Shown here one piece after another: positions 1-6,798 of a stretch of DNA of 9,185 nt; position 1 is the first letter of the stretch; each line of letters starts with the position of its first letter. This DNA is from Pseudomonadota bacterium (GTDB taxonomy: Bacteria > Myxococcota > Bradymonadia > UBA4248). The translations under genes were made by a program, and so were the position numbers. Below the pieces are notes generated by a model. It had not been told where the DNA came from and ran no database searches. It was given only the letters and a program-made list of their open reading frames with translations. Where the stretch lies: the NCBI GenBank assembly GCA_017629415.1, contig JAGBXG010000063.1, positions 1 to 9,185 on the forward strand, in the 5' to 3' direction.

Positions 1-606
1 TAGCTTCACGCTGTCGCCGCAGGTTTCGTTAATCGAGGTAGCAATACTCTTTAAAAGCGTTGTTTTTCCTGCTTTGGGCGGCGCAACAATCAGCGCGCGC
101 TGCCCCTTACCGATCGGCGTCAGCATATCGAGTACACGCGTCGAATAGTTAATCGGATCATGTTCAAGCACAAGCCGTTCCTGCGGATAAAGCGGCGTCA
201 GGTTATCGAACATAATCTTTTCGCGCGATTTTTCAGGATCCTCAAAATTAATCTTCTCAATCTGAAGCATCGCAAAAAACTTTTCGTTTTCGTGCGGCGG
301 ACGAATCCGTCCATAAACGGTATCACCTGTATGCAAATTAAAACGCTTAATTTGCGACGGAGACACATAAATATCATCCGGACTCGGCAAATAATTGTAA
401 TCGAGTGTGCGCAAAAATCCAAAACCTTCCGGAAGCGTTTCCAACACACCTTCGCCCCAAATCTCACCACTTGTCCGCGCCTGAGCCTGCAAAAGCTCAA
501 AAACGAGTTCCTGACGGCTCATATTGGTGGCATTGTCAATCTTCATTTCAGAAGCACGCGCAAGCAATTCCGAAATGTGCATACGTTTAAGTTCTTTGAT
601 TTGCAT
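1..606 (-). CDS. rho: Transcription termination factor Rho, N-terminal 202 codons (cut by window edge)
   Basis: Rho is the hexameric RNA-dependent ATPase that loads on nascent RNA and dislodges RNA polymerase. The frame is open from an ATG at 604-606 to base 1, so 202 of about 420 residues are present. The order matches Rho throughout: a helical N-terminal domain (about 3-45), then the cold-shock-like RNA-binding domain with GVLE at 53-56, the RNP1-like GFGFLR at 61-66 and DDIYVSPSQIKRFNLHTGD at 77-95. The linker FDNLTPLYP (133-141) and the Walker A loop APPKAGKT (175-182) follow. Walker B, Q-loop and R-loop would lie outside the window. There is no large N-terminal insertion, so it is the compact form seen in E. 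coli. The ribosome site is weak (AGAG about 9 bases before ATG). The start is chosen by alignment to Rho and because the protein begins at the expected place. The identification is firm; only the 3' half is unseen. Confidence 0.97.
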   Translation of the reverse strand, partial: MQIKELKRMHISELLARASEMKIDNATNMSRQELVFELLQAQARTSGEIWGEGVLETLPEGFGFLRTLDYNYLPSPDDIYVSPSQIKRFNLHTGDTVYGRIRPPHENEKFFAMLQIEKINFEDPEKSREKIMFDNLTPLYPQERLVLEHDPINYSTRVLDMLTPIGKGQRALIVAPPKAGKTTLLKSIATSINETCGDSVKL

Positions 607-692
607 GTCAGATCTCTGCGGTTATCATTGTTAAAGGGCGTTTGTCATGCTCTTTACAAAAAAATTCGCTGTCTGTCCACAGCTGCGTTCTT

Positions 693-707
693 GTTTGGAA
701 GCCAAAC
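693..707. repeat. Small perfect inverted repeat in the rho leader
   Basis: GTTTGG (693-698) and CCAAAC (702-707) are separated by three bases, giving a 6-bp stem. It lies about 90 bases upstream of the rho start and near the start point expected from the possible promoter at 712-738. It could be a small operator or an RNA hairpin in the leader. Nothing further supports either role. Confidence 0.35.
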
Positions 708-711
708 CCTC

Positions 712-738
712 ATTAAACAATTTCTCTTTGTATTTCAA
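712..738 (-). promoter_or_regulatory. Possible weak sigma70 promoter for rho
   Basis: On the minus strand TTGAAA (733-738, 5 of 6 to consensus) is followed after 15 bases by TTTAAT (712-717, 5 of 6). The spacer is shorter than the ideal 17, so the call is tentative. It would give rho a leader of about 100 bases. rho might instead be transcribed from the SNF2/SWIM operon upstream. Confidence 0.25.
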
Positions 739-784
739 GGACTTTCGACACATATCCAAGAAAGATGCTTTTTTCATGTGTGCA

Positions 785-829
785 TTTGGGAGCCCGTCTA
801 TGCTGCTTCGCATCATACAACGGGCCAAA
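785..829 (-). repeat. Long hairpin between the SWIM gene and rho
   Basis: On the plus strand the arms are GCCCGT (792-797) with ACGGGC (820-825), and inside them TATGCTGC (799-806) with GCATCATA (810-817, one mismatch), closing on a three-base loop. TTTGG (785-789) and CCAAA (825-829) can extend the base around a small bulge. The RNA would fold into a stem of about 18 pairs. No T run follows on either strand, so it is not a standard intrinsic terminator. It may protect the operon's 3' end or act in the rho leader. Confidence 0.6.
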
Positions 830-836
830 GCTTCGC

Positions 837-859
837 TATCCGTCCCTTCGGGCCGGATA
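837..859 (-). repeat. Hairpin just after the SWIM gene stop codon
   Basis: TATCCG (837-842) pairs with CGGATA (854-859); one mismatch is followed by CCC (844-846) with GGG (850-852) around a three-base loop. It starts 12 bases after the stop codon of the SWIM protein gene. No T run follows on the minus strand, so it is more likely a 3'-end stabiliser or part of a composite structure with the hairpin at 785-829 than a terminator by itself. Confidence 0.5.
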
Positions 860-870
860 CGCGCCGCTTT

Positions 871-2880
871 TTAAAAAACAGCCAAAAAACGCACTTTTTC
901 TTCATCCCCTTCTTTAATCGTCAATCCCGCGTCACAAAAGGCATTTAAAAAAGCCTCAATCGTCGGTTTATGCAAACGCGTCCTTCTGGCAAGTGTTCGA
1001 ATATCGCTGGCACCTCGAGTTTTGAGCCACCGAATAATATCCTCGGCTGTCGTCACGGGATCATCCGGCACCGTCTCAAGAATCTCGGGGGTTAGTGCCG
1101 TCAAAACAAAACTCATATCCGGCATTTTAAATTTCGGCGCACGACCGCTGCTCTTAGGGGCCCTGCTCCCCCCCTGGCTGGTCTGAATCGGGCGCTCCTG
1201 ATGAGACAAAGGAATCACATACTGCTCACCCAACCCCAGATTCTCGGCTTCTTTAGAAGCAAGCTCTATCATCGGCATCACAGCCGCTTCCAATGACATC
1301 GGCCCATGCCAAACCGACGGATTCCCCAAACGACGCACAAGGGTATTCGCTTCGTAAGCAATATGAAATTTCAGCTCCTCAAAATCACCTTTGGGCGTAC
1401 AAAATGATTCAAAATCGACATTTTGTGCCGGCAATTCATAATTGATTCTGTGCCGAGTCTTTTCATCGACCACTTGATCCGATCGTGCATCGCGCAAAAA
1501 TGCCAATAAATTGTCACGCGTCATCCCGCGAAGCGCCAAAATATGGAAAGGATCTTTCTCCAAAGCCTGCGCAAACGACAAAAGCAAAGCACACACATGC
1601 TCACAGGGCATCTGTTCTGCCTCACAGTCACAGAAAAACTCAAATTCCTTCAGTTTTGTCGGAAACAACGACAAACTCGCCTGTTTGAAAACTTCCAAAA
1701 TTCCCTCAGGAAGCTCATCATTGAGCAATGATGTCGTAAAAATGGCACGATCAGACAAACCGTTGACGACCGCGCGCCATTGTCCAGGCGTAAATTGACG
1801 CAATCCAACCGAAGCCACTTGCTCCACGACAGTTGCCTCAAGCCGTCCGCCATCAATACAAATATTATTGACAAAACGTGCCTGAACAATGGGCATGCAT
1901 CGCTGAAGCATATTTTCTAAATCGTCGCTAAGACTGGCAACATTCATCATCCATTGACGCGCACGCCAGGACTCCAGCATCAAGGATTCCATGATATTGT
2001 CCACCAAACCGGTCACTTCAAGCCGACGTGCTTCTGCTTGATGCCCATGCTGTCGAGATAAAAGACGCGGAGCTGTGCTCGCACGTTCCTTGCGCGCAAT
2101 GGCATGCTTTTCAGACAAATGCAACTTGGGTTTGATAGCTTTCGACGTTCGAATCTTTCGCGCAGGTGCTTCCGCAATATTCAACGCATTGAAACTGTCA
2201 TCAAGCTGCGGCTTTGGCTCAGTTTCTGTCATTGCAAAATGTTCTTCTTGAGATAATGCAGGAACTGGCTCCGGTTTCACAGAAGATTCATCCTCCATAT
2301 AAGCCTGAATCTTCCGCTTTTTATGCGACAAAAAAGTTTTCTTTGAGCCTTTTTTTCGCCCTTCTTCCACACCTTTGTCAGATGCAACATCTGACTGTGC
2401 AGGTGCCAGTTCTGTAGCATTTCTAACAGGCAGTTTGCTGTCGCCATCTGCCTGATGAATGTCATGCACTACAGACGGCTCAACAGGACGGTGTTCATTC
2501 TCCACCGTTTCAACAGCATCATTGGACTGCACATGTTTTGAGGCAGATTTATCCTGACGGTATCGTCTGCCGCCTTTGCCATGGGGTGTTTCACCCGATG
2601 TTTTGCGAGTCGTCTGAACAACTTCATCATTAGAAGCCTGTTTCCTGGACGTCCCATGCGGTTTACGAACTGCCGGTTTTCCGGTCTCCTGTTTTTTGGC
2701 CCGTACAGGCTGTATCGCAGACATATCCACCACACGCCTGAGCCGTGACACCACAGGCAAATCCGGCAATTCGCCTGCAGAACTCACAGGAACTTCTGTG
2801 TTTTGCCAAACTTCTAATTTGTTCCGGCTATCCGTTTTTTTTCTTGAATTCGGTTTATTCTTTGAATCAGTCGGCTTCAT
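871..2880 (-). CDS. SWIM zinc-finger protein partnered with an SNF2 ATPase
   Basis: The product has 669 residues and is soluble, with no signal peptide or membrane segment. The decisive motif is C417-x-C419 ... C426-x-H428, the CxCxnCxH zinc ligand set of the SWIM domain, preceded by the usual aromatic stretch (FEFF, 413-416) and followed by a helix. SWIM domains bind DNA or protein partners. The region of about 285-560 surrounding it looks folded. The C-terminal 80 residues (about 590-669) have a helical pattern suggestive of a small helix-turn-helix fold. The first 270 residues are low-complexity and rich in K, R, S, E and P, so probably disordered. The ATG overlaps the end of the SNF2 gene by 14 bases, implying translational coupling. 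SNF2-SWIM gene pairs of this kind recur in bacteria (e.g. next to mycobacterial helZ). The exact function is unknown; the SWIM assignment is strong. Confidence 0.88.
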   Translation of the reverse strand: MKPTDSKNKPNSRKKTDSRNKLEVWQNTEVPVSSAGELPDLPVVSRLRRVVDMSAIQPVRAKKQETGKPAVRKPHGTSRKQASNDEVVQTTRKTSGETPHGKGGRRYRQDKSASKHVQSNDAVETVENEHRPVEPSVVHDIHQADGDSKLPVRNATELAPAQSDVASDKGVEEGRKKGSKKTFLSHKKRKIQAYMEDESSVKPEPVPALSQEEHFAMTETEPKPQLDDSFNALNIAEAPARKIRTSKAIKPKLHLSEKHAIARKERASTAPRLLSRQHGHQAEARRLEVTGLVDNIMESLMLESWRARQWMMNVASLSDDLENMLQRCMPIVQARFVNNICIDGGRLEATVVEQVASVGLRQFTPGQWRAVVNGLSDRAIFTTSLLNDELPEGILEVFKQASLSLFPTKLKEFEFFCDCEAEQMPCEHVCALLLSFAQALEKDPFHILALRGMTRDNLLAFLRDARSDQVVDEKTRHRINYELPAQNVDFESFCTPKGDFEELKFHIAYEANTLVRRLGNPSVWHGPMSLEAAVMPMIELASKEAENLGLGEQYVIPLSHQERPIQTSQGGSRAPKSSGRAPKFKMPDMSFVLTALTPEILETVPDDPVTTAEDIIRWLKTRGASDIRTLARRTRLHKPTIEAFLNAFCDAGLTIKEGDEEKVRFLAVF

Positions 2881-5800
2881 TGATCATTGCATCCGAGCTA
2901 AGTGTAAACAGTTCGCGAAGGGCATCTGCATCCAACTGCGTGACCCATGCTCCCGTTGCATCAACAATGGAATCAGAAAGAGATTTTTTTTCTTCCAGCA
3001 TGGTGTCGATTTTTTCTTCCAATGTTCCCAGCGTCAAGAACTTGTGTACCTGCACATCCTTACGCTGCCCAATACGAAACGCACGGTCTGTCGCCTGTTC
3101 CTCTACAGCTGGGTTCCACCATCGATCGAAATGGAACACATGTGAAGCTTCAGTCAAATTCAAACCTGTGCCACCCGCTTTGAGCGACAAAATAAATACA
3201 GGCGGACCGTCCTTAGATTGGAATTCAGCCACCAATGCATCGCGCTGAGATGCACTCAAACCGCCGTGAAGGAACGGCACACTTTCCAGATGCAATTCCT
3301 CTTGCAAAATATCAACGAGTACATCCCCCATTTCCTTAAACTGTGAAAAGATCAAAGCCTTCTCACCGTTTTCAATAATGGTTTCAAGCATCTCCAAAAT
3401 ACGCTGCATCTTACCGGAACGTTCAGCCACCAAAGGCGTACCTTTTTGATAAAGCGCCGGATGATCCACAATTTGCTTGAGATGCGTTAAAAGTGCCAAA
3501 ACGTGGCCGTGACGCGCAATTCCGGTAGCATCTTCAATCCGCTGCATCGCAGAATCCACCAAGGCCTGATACATCGTGGCCTGCTCACGCGTCAAAGTAC
3601 AATAAACTTTATTTTCCATCTTATCAGGTAAATCCTGAATGATGTTCGGATCCGACTTGACGCGGCGTAAAATAAACGGCGAAACCAAGTTTCTAAGCCG
3701 TTCCATCGCATTCTCATCATTATTGCGTTCAATCGGAATTCCATAAAGACGCTGGAAACGAGCATGCGTCCCCAAAAGCCCGGGATTCAGAAAATCCAAG
3801 ATGGACCACAATTCTGCGAGCCTGTTTTCAATCGGCGTACCGGTCAACGCCACTCGGAAATCGGCTTTGAGCTCGCGAACAATCATCGAACGCTTGCTGG
3901 ATGCATTCTTAATCGCCTGGGCCTCATCCAAAACAACATGCGCCCAGTGATGTGCAAACAAAAACTCCGATCCTCGCGTGATTAACCCATACGTCGTAAT
4001 CACCACTGTACCGGGTTCTGCCAATTTCTGACGCAATTCACGCAAATCCTGCGCTCTCGATGTGCCATGATGCACAACAACACGAATGGATGGCGCAAAC
4101 CGAGCAAACTCACGTTTCCAGTTTCCAACCACACTCATCGGGCATATCAGCAATGTACCACGTCTGTCCTCAGGATAACGCTGCACATGGTTCAAAACAT
4201 GACATATCAGCTGAATGGTTTTACCAAGACCCATGTCATCTGCAAGACAGCATCCCAATCCAAGCCGCTGCTGATACGAAAGCCAAGCCACACCGCGTTC
4301 TTGATACGGTCTCAAAGTACCGCAAAATGTCGCCGGTACCTTCATGGTCATATCCGCAATATCTTCCTGTGTCAGTCGTTCCAATACATCTGCAATCTTG
4401 CCTTCTACGACAACTTCAATATTAGAATTCGGAGAATTCGGATCTGCAACCCCTGTCAACGCACGGTTCATCGCCTCAAAACGTGTCAATGTGCCATGTG
4501 TTTCATTGCTGTCTATCAACCGTTCAATATCACGCAACTGAACAGGATCGACCAACACCCATGAACCATGCCACTGCACAAGCGGTTGTTTAAGCGCAAC
4601 AATTTCCCTAAATTCCTCTGCACTGACAACTTCGTCCCCAAGCGCGGCTTCCCACTGGAAACCTGCCAAATCATTCAGACCGAAATACCCTTGTTCCATA
4701 TCCTCAGGACGCGCATCACGAATCCTGAATCTGGCTCTCAAACGACGCGCCCCCTGATCTGTCAGCTGCTCAGGCAAACGGACATCAAATCCCGACGAAT
4801 ACAGCAAAGGACTGACCTCAGAAATAAAACTCCATGCCTGACGGACATCTAAAAATACCCCTTCTGGTTTAGACTGCTCAAGACTCTTCTGAAGCGGCTC
4901 AAAATATTGGGCTGCCTTCCCCAAATCTGTCAACAATTGCTCCTGTGGATGTTCAAACGAATGCTGCCCCACCCTCAAACGCTCGGTACCAATCGAAAAC
5001 ACGACTCCAGCCGGTATCGCCAAAGACGGATCTTCAACCGCCACCAGAACATAACGCAAAAACCACAAATTCTGAGTTTCTTCAGTCGGAGCCTCAAGCC
5101 AAAATCCCGTGCGCGCATCAACATCATTCGCCGCACTGCTCTCATTCACAGGCGAAAACCAAGCCGTCATTGACTCCACAAGATTCGGATCCTCAAGATG
5201 ATATTCCATACGGGAATTCAGCTTGTCATGCATCAATGCCTCATACCAACGCTGCTCCCAGCTCGGCAACTCATCATGAGACTTCAATGTCGGATAGACA
5301 TATTCTTTCATCGGCATCAATCTGCGAAGCTGATCAATACACATGGCTTCGTATAATGCAGGATCAGTATCCTCTAAACGCTCAGACGCTTCATGCTCAT
5401 CTGCTTCAGATATGTCTTCTTCTGCACTGTCATGAGATGCATGATAATCCTCAAATGCCCCATCATCCTCCGCAGAGACACGATTGTCATCTTCCTCAAC
5501 GTTTTCTTCATCTTCCTCTGCATCTAAAACATCATCTTCACCATCTACAGACCGCTCAAAACGTGTTCTGCGCTGCTGTTCCAACGTCAGTTCCACCATA
5601 CGACGCGCATGCGCCTGCAATGTAGATAATTCGACATGATATTTCGTCTGCAAAAGCTCATCCCAAGATAAAGCAGATTCAGCCCCTGGCAATGCAGCTA
5701 TCCTTGCGCGAATCTCTGCGACGATTTCTGCATTTTTCGGCTCTGCCATCAAACTGCGCATATAAGCATCAATCGAAGCATCTAAAAAAGCTCTCACCAA

Positions 5801-6427
5801 TGCTTCTGGATGCCACATCATGGTCGGCCTGCGACGCCGATTATTCCCTCTGTTCTGCTTATCCCAGCGATTATGCGGAATGCTGTACAACGCATGAGCA
5901 CATACAGGCATGACCGAAGCCAACTGCCTGACACGACCGATATCCAGCGAACCTTCAATCGCAGCCTGCCATATCGCATAAAGTTCATGCCCGTTTGTCT
6001 TGAGCATCGGCACAAAACACTGACGTGATATCAGCTCAAGTGCAAACTTTGCTGCATAACTCCATGCCACAATAGAAGCACAAGGCTGCCGCCTTTTCCG
6101 ACGTCCGCCAAAACCACGCCGTTCCCCGAATGATGTCGTCCCCAATATCCGAAGCGCATCCGCCATATCCAAACGACGACCACGTACCAGCTCAATTCTG
6201 TAACGTCCATCTCGTGCCGGCAAAATCAAACGCGTTTCAGATACCGGTAAATGGGAATCCGGAATGTCCCCAAGTCCAAGCTGACGCAAATGCCACGGCC
6301 AATCAAATTTATCCGGTTCTTCCGGACCCCAAAAAAATAAATAACCATCAGACGGCGCATTGCGACGTGTCACAAATGTCGCATGAATCGGTGTCTTCTC
6401 GTGCGAATAATATTTCGTCTTGCTCAC
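2867..6427 (-). CDS. SNF2-family ATPase/helicase (HelZ-like)
   Basis: A large Swi2/Snf2 motor that would translocate on duplex DNA and remodel protein-DNA or RNA polymerase complexes. From the chosen GTG start it has 1186 residues. The motor is complete and C-terminal: motif I DDMGLGKT (730-737), Ia LLICPMSVVGNW (759-770), II DEAQ (834-837), III LTGTPIENR (861-869), IV LIFSQF (1025-1030), V SLKAGGTGLNLT (1081-1092) and VI QATDRAFRIGQ (1111-1121). The roughly 700 residues before it are typical of the long bacterial HelZ-type proteins and include a very acidic stretch (about 295-355). I prefer the GTG at 6425-6427 because GGTAGG lies six bases upstream; a TTG at 6443-6445 would add six residues and has no comparable ribosome site. 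The 3' end overlaps the SWIM gene by 14 bases. Family certain, cellular role not known. Confidence 0.95.
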   Translation of the reverse strand: MSKTKYYSHEKTPIHATFVTRRNAPSDGYLFFWGPEEPDKFDWPWHLRQLGLGDIPDSHLPVSETRLILPARDGRYRIELVRGRRLDMADALRILGTTSFGERRGFGGRRKRRQPCASIVAWSYAAKFALELISRQCFVPMLKTNGHELYAIWQAAIEGSLDIGRVRQLASVMPVCAHALYSIPHNRWDKQNRGNNRRRRPTMMWHPEALVRAFLDASIDAYMRSLMAEPKNAEIVAEIRARIAALPGAESALSWDELLQTKYHVELSTLQAHARRMVELTLEQQRRTRFERSVDGEDDVLDAEEDEENVEEDDNRVSAEDDGAFEDYHASHDSAEEDISEADEHEASERLEDTDPALYEAMCIDQLRRLMPMKEYVYPTLKSHDELPSWEQRWYEALMHDKLNSRMEYHLEDPNLVESMTAWFSPVNESSAANDVDARTGFWLEAPTEETQNLWFLRYVLVAVEDPSLAIPAGVVFSIGTERLRVGQHSFEHPQEQLLTDLGKAAQYFEPLQKSLEQSKPEGVFLDVRQAWSFISEVSPLLYSSGFDVRLPEQLTDQGARRLRARFRIRDARPEDMEQGYFGLNDLAGFQWEAALGDEVVSAEEFREIVALKQPLVQWHGSWVLVDPVQLRDIERLIDSNETHGTLTRFEAMNRALTGVADPNSPNSNIEVVVEGKIADVLERLTQEDIADMTMKVPATFCGTLRPYQERGVAWLSYQQRLGLGCCLADDMGLGKTIQLICHVLNHVQRYPEDRRGTLLICPMSVVGNWKREFARFAPSIRVVVHHGTSRAQDLRELRQKLAEPGTVVITTYGLITRGSEFLFAHHWAHVVLDEAQAIKNASSKRSMIVRELKADFRVALTGTPIENRLAELWSILDFLNPGLLGTHARFQRLYGIPIERNNDENAMERLRNLVSPFILRRVKSDPNIIQDLPDKMENKVYCTLTREQATMYQALVDSAMQRIEDATGIARHGHVLALLTHLKQIVDHPALYQKGTPLVAERSGKMQRILEMLETIIENGEKALIFSQFKEMGDVLVDILQEELHLESVPFLHGGLSASQRDALVAEFQSKDGPPVFILSLKAGGTGLNLTEASHVFHFDRWWNPAVEEQATDRAFRIGQRKDVQVHKFLTLGTLEEKIDTMLEEKKSLSDSIVDATGAWVTQLDADALRELFTLSSDAMINEAD

Positions 6428-6554
6428 GCTTAACCTACCGAACAATCACATAACTTGCGCAAAATACTGCCGATATCGCATCGAAAACCAAGCTGCCGAT
6501 GACAAAACAAAAACATGCCTGACGGAAGCACCATACATCGCGCAATTCATCGTT

Positions 6555-6604
6555 AAAAATAGCATCATCAGTCTAAAACCTGTCCCCGCAAAACAGATGA
6601 TGCT
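6555..6604 (-). terminator. Attenuator-like hairpin in the SNF2 leader
   Basis: The nine-base arms at 6561-6569 (plus strand AGCATCATC) and 6596-6604 (GATGATGCT) are perfectly complementary. A second short stem, CTG...CAG, can form inside the loop. On the minus strand the hairpin is followed by ATTTTT (6555-6560). The shape fits a weak intrinsic terminator lying about 130 bases before the SNF2 start codon. The stem is only moderately GC-rich and the loop is large, so strength is uncertain. It could act as an attenuator, or be fortuitous. Confidence 0.4.
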
Positions 6605-6609
6605 GATGC

Positions 6610-6627
6610 TCTATGATTGTCACATAG
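6610..6627. promoter_or_regulatory. Dyad symmetry near the SNF2 transcription start
   Basis: TCTATG (6610-6615) and CATAGA (6622-6627) form a perfect 6-bp inverted repeat with a 6-base centre. It lies just downstream of the predicted -10 box, where the transcription start is expected. The position suits a repressor operator. The half site does not let me name a regulator; its TGTGACA core is reminiscent of, but does not match, a CRP/FNR-type site. Confidence 0.4.
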
Positions 6628-6635
6628 AACAGTCA

Positions 6636-6665
6636 ATTATCTACATTTTTCATTTCTGTTGTCAA
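6636..6665 (-). promoter_or_regulatory. Sigma70-type promoter for the SNF2-SWIM operon
   Basis: On the minus strand a perfect TTGACA (6660-6665) is followed after 18 bases by GATAAT (6636-6641, 5 of 6 to TATAAT). Transcription would begin near 6629, leaving a leader of about 200 bases to the GTG start. It is the best promoter match in the window and indicates that the SNF2-SWIM pair is transcribed separately from gltX. Confidence 0.6.
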
Positions 6666-6730
6666 GCCAAGTACAGTCAAAACTTAACCGACATACCCAT
6701 CAAACACACCTTATCCCAATCATCGACGAC

Positions 6731-6756
6731 ATGATGTCCCCATCTGGAGACATCAT
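6731..6756 (-). repeat. Inverted repeat downstream of gltX
   Basis: ATGATGTC (6731-6738) and GACATCAT (6749-6756) are perfect complements, with an inner CC/GG pair after one mismatch and a four-base loop. It lies 43 bases past the gltX stop codon. No T run follows on the minus strand, so it is not a standard terminator. It could still mark the gltX transcript end (stabiliser or Rho-dependent end) or be an operator upstream of the SNF2 promoter. Confidence 0.45.
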
Positions 6757-6798
6757 GCCATATGTGAATCGCTGATGAAAACAATAAATCAATACCAG

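Larger units (their letters stand above)
607..870 (-). other. Rho leader / intergenic region with hairpins, no gene
   Basis: These 264 bases separate the SWIM-protein stop codon from the rho start. They contain two hairpins just after the stop codon (837-859 and 785-829), a smaller one at 693-707, and a possible weak promoter (712-738). A short TTG-initiated frame (631-828) has no ribosome site and is not called. The length would allow a regulated rho leader, as is known for E. coli rho, but no leader peptide similar to RhoL is recognisable. Confidence 0.5.
6428..6798 (-). other. Non-coding leader and promoter region upstream of the SNF2 gene
   Basis: A gene-free stretch of 371 bases between gltX and the SNF2 gene. 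It holds the SNF2 promoter (6636-6665), an operator-like dyad (6610-6627), a leader hairpin followed by a T run (6555-6604) and a further perfect 8-bp inverted repeat (6731-6756) near the gltX end. No tRNA or convincing small gene is visible. The predicted transcript leader is about 200 bases, long enough for regulation in the RNA. Confidence 0.6.

Noticed and set aside
631..828. Minus-strand 65-codon frame upstream of rho
   Set aside because: TTG start without a ribosome site; it is read through the long hairpin and resembles no known leader peptide.
160..948. Long plus-strand open frame of 262 codons
   Set aside because: It lies antisense to rho and the SWIM gene end, has composition typical of a reverse-frame shadow, and no ribosome site or family likeness.
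4945..5625. Plus-strand 226-codon frame rich in His, Pro and Gln
   Set aside because: Fully antisense to the intact SNF2 gene; its composition reflects the reverse reading of the acidic coding region.
6428..6445. TTG at 6443-6445 as the SNF2 start
   Set aside because: The GTG at 6425-6427 has GGTAGG at the right distance; the TTG has no such site. The difference is only six residues.
6467..6500. CTGCCGAT twice, 26 bases apart, in the SNF2 leader
   Set aside because: Eight-base direct repeat, too short to separate from chance without comparison.
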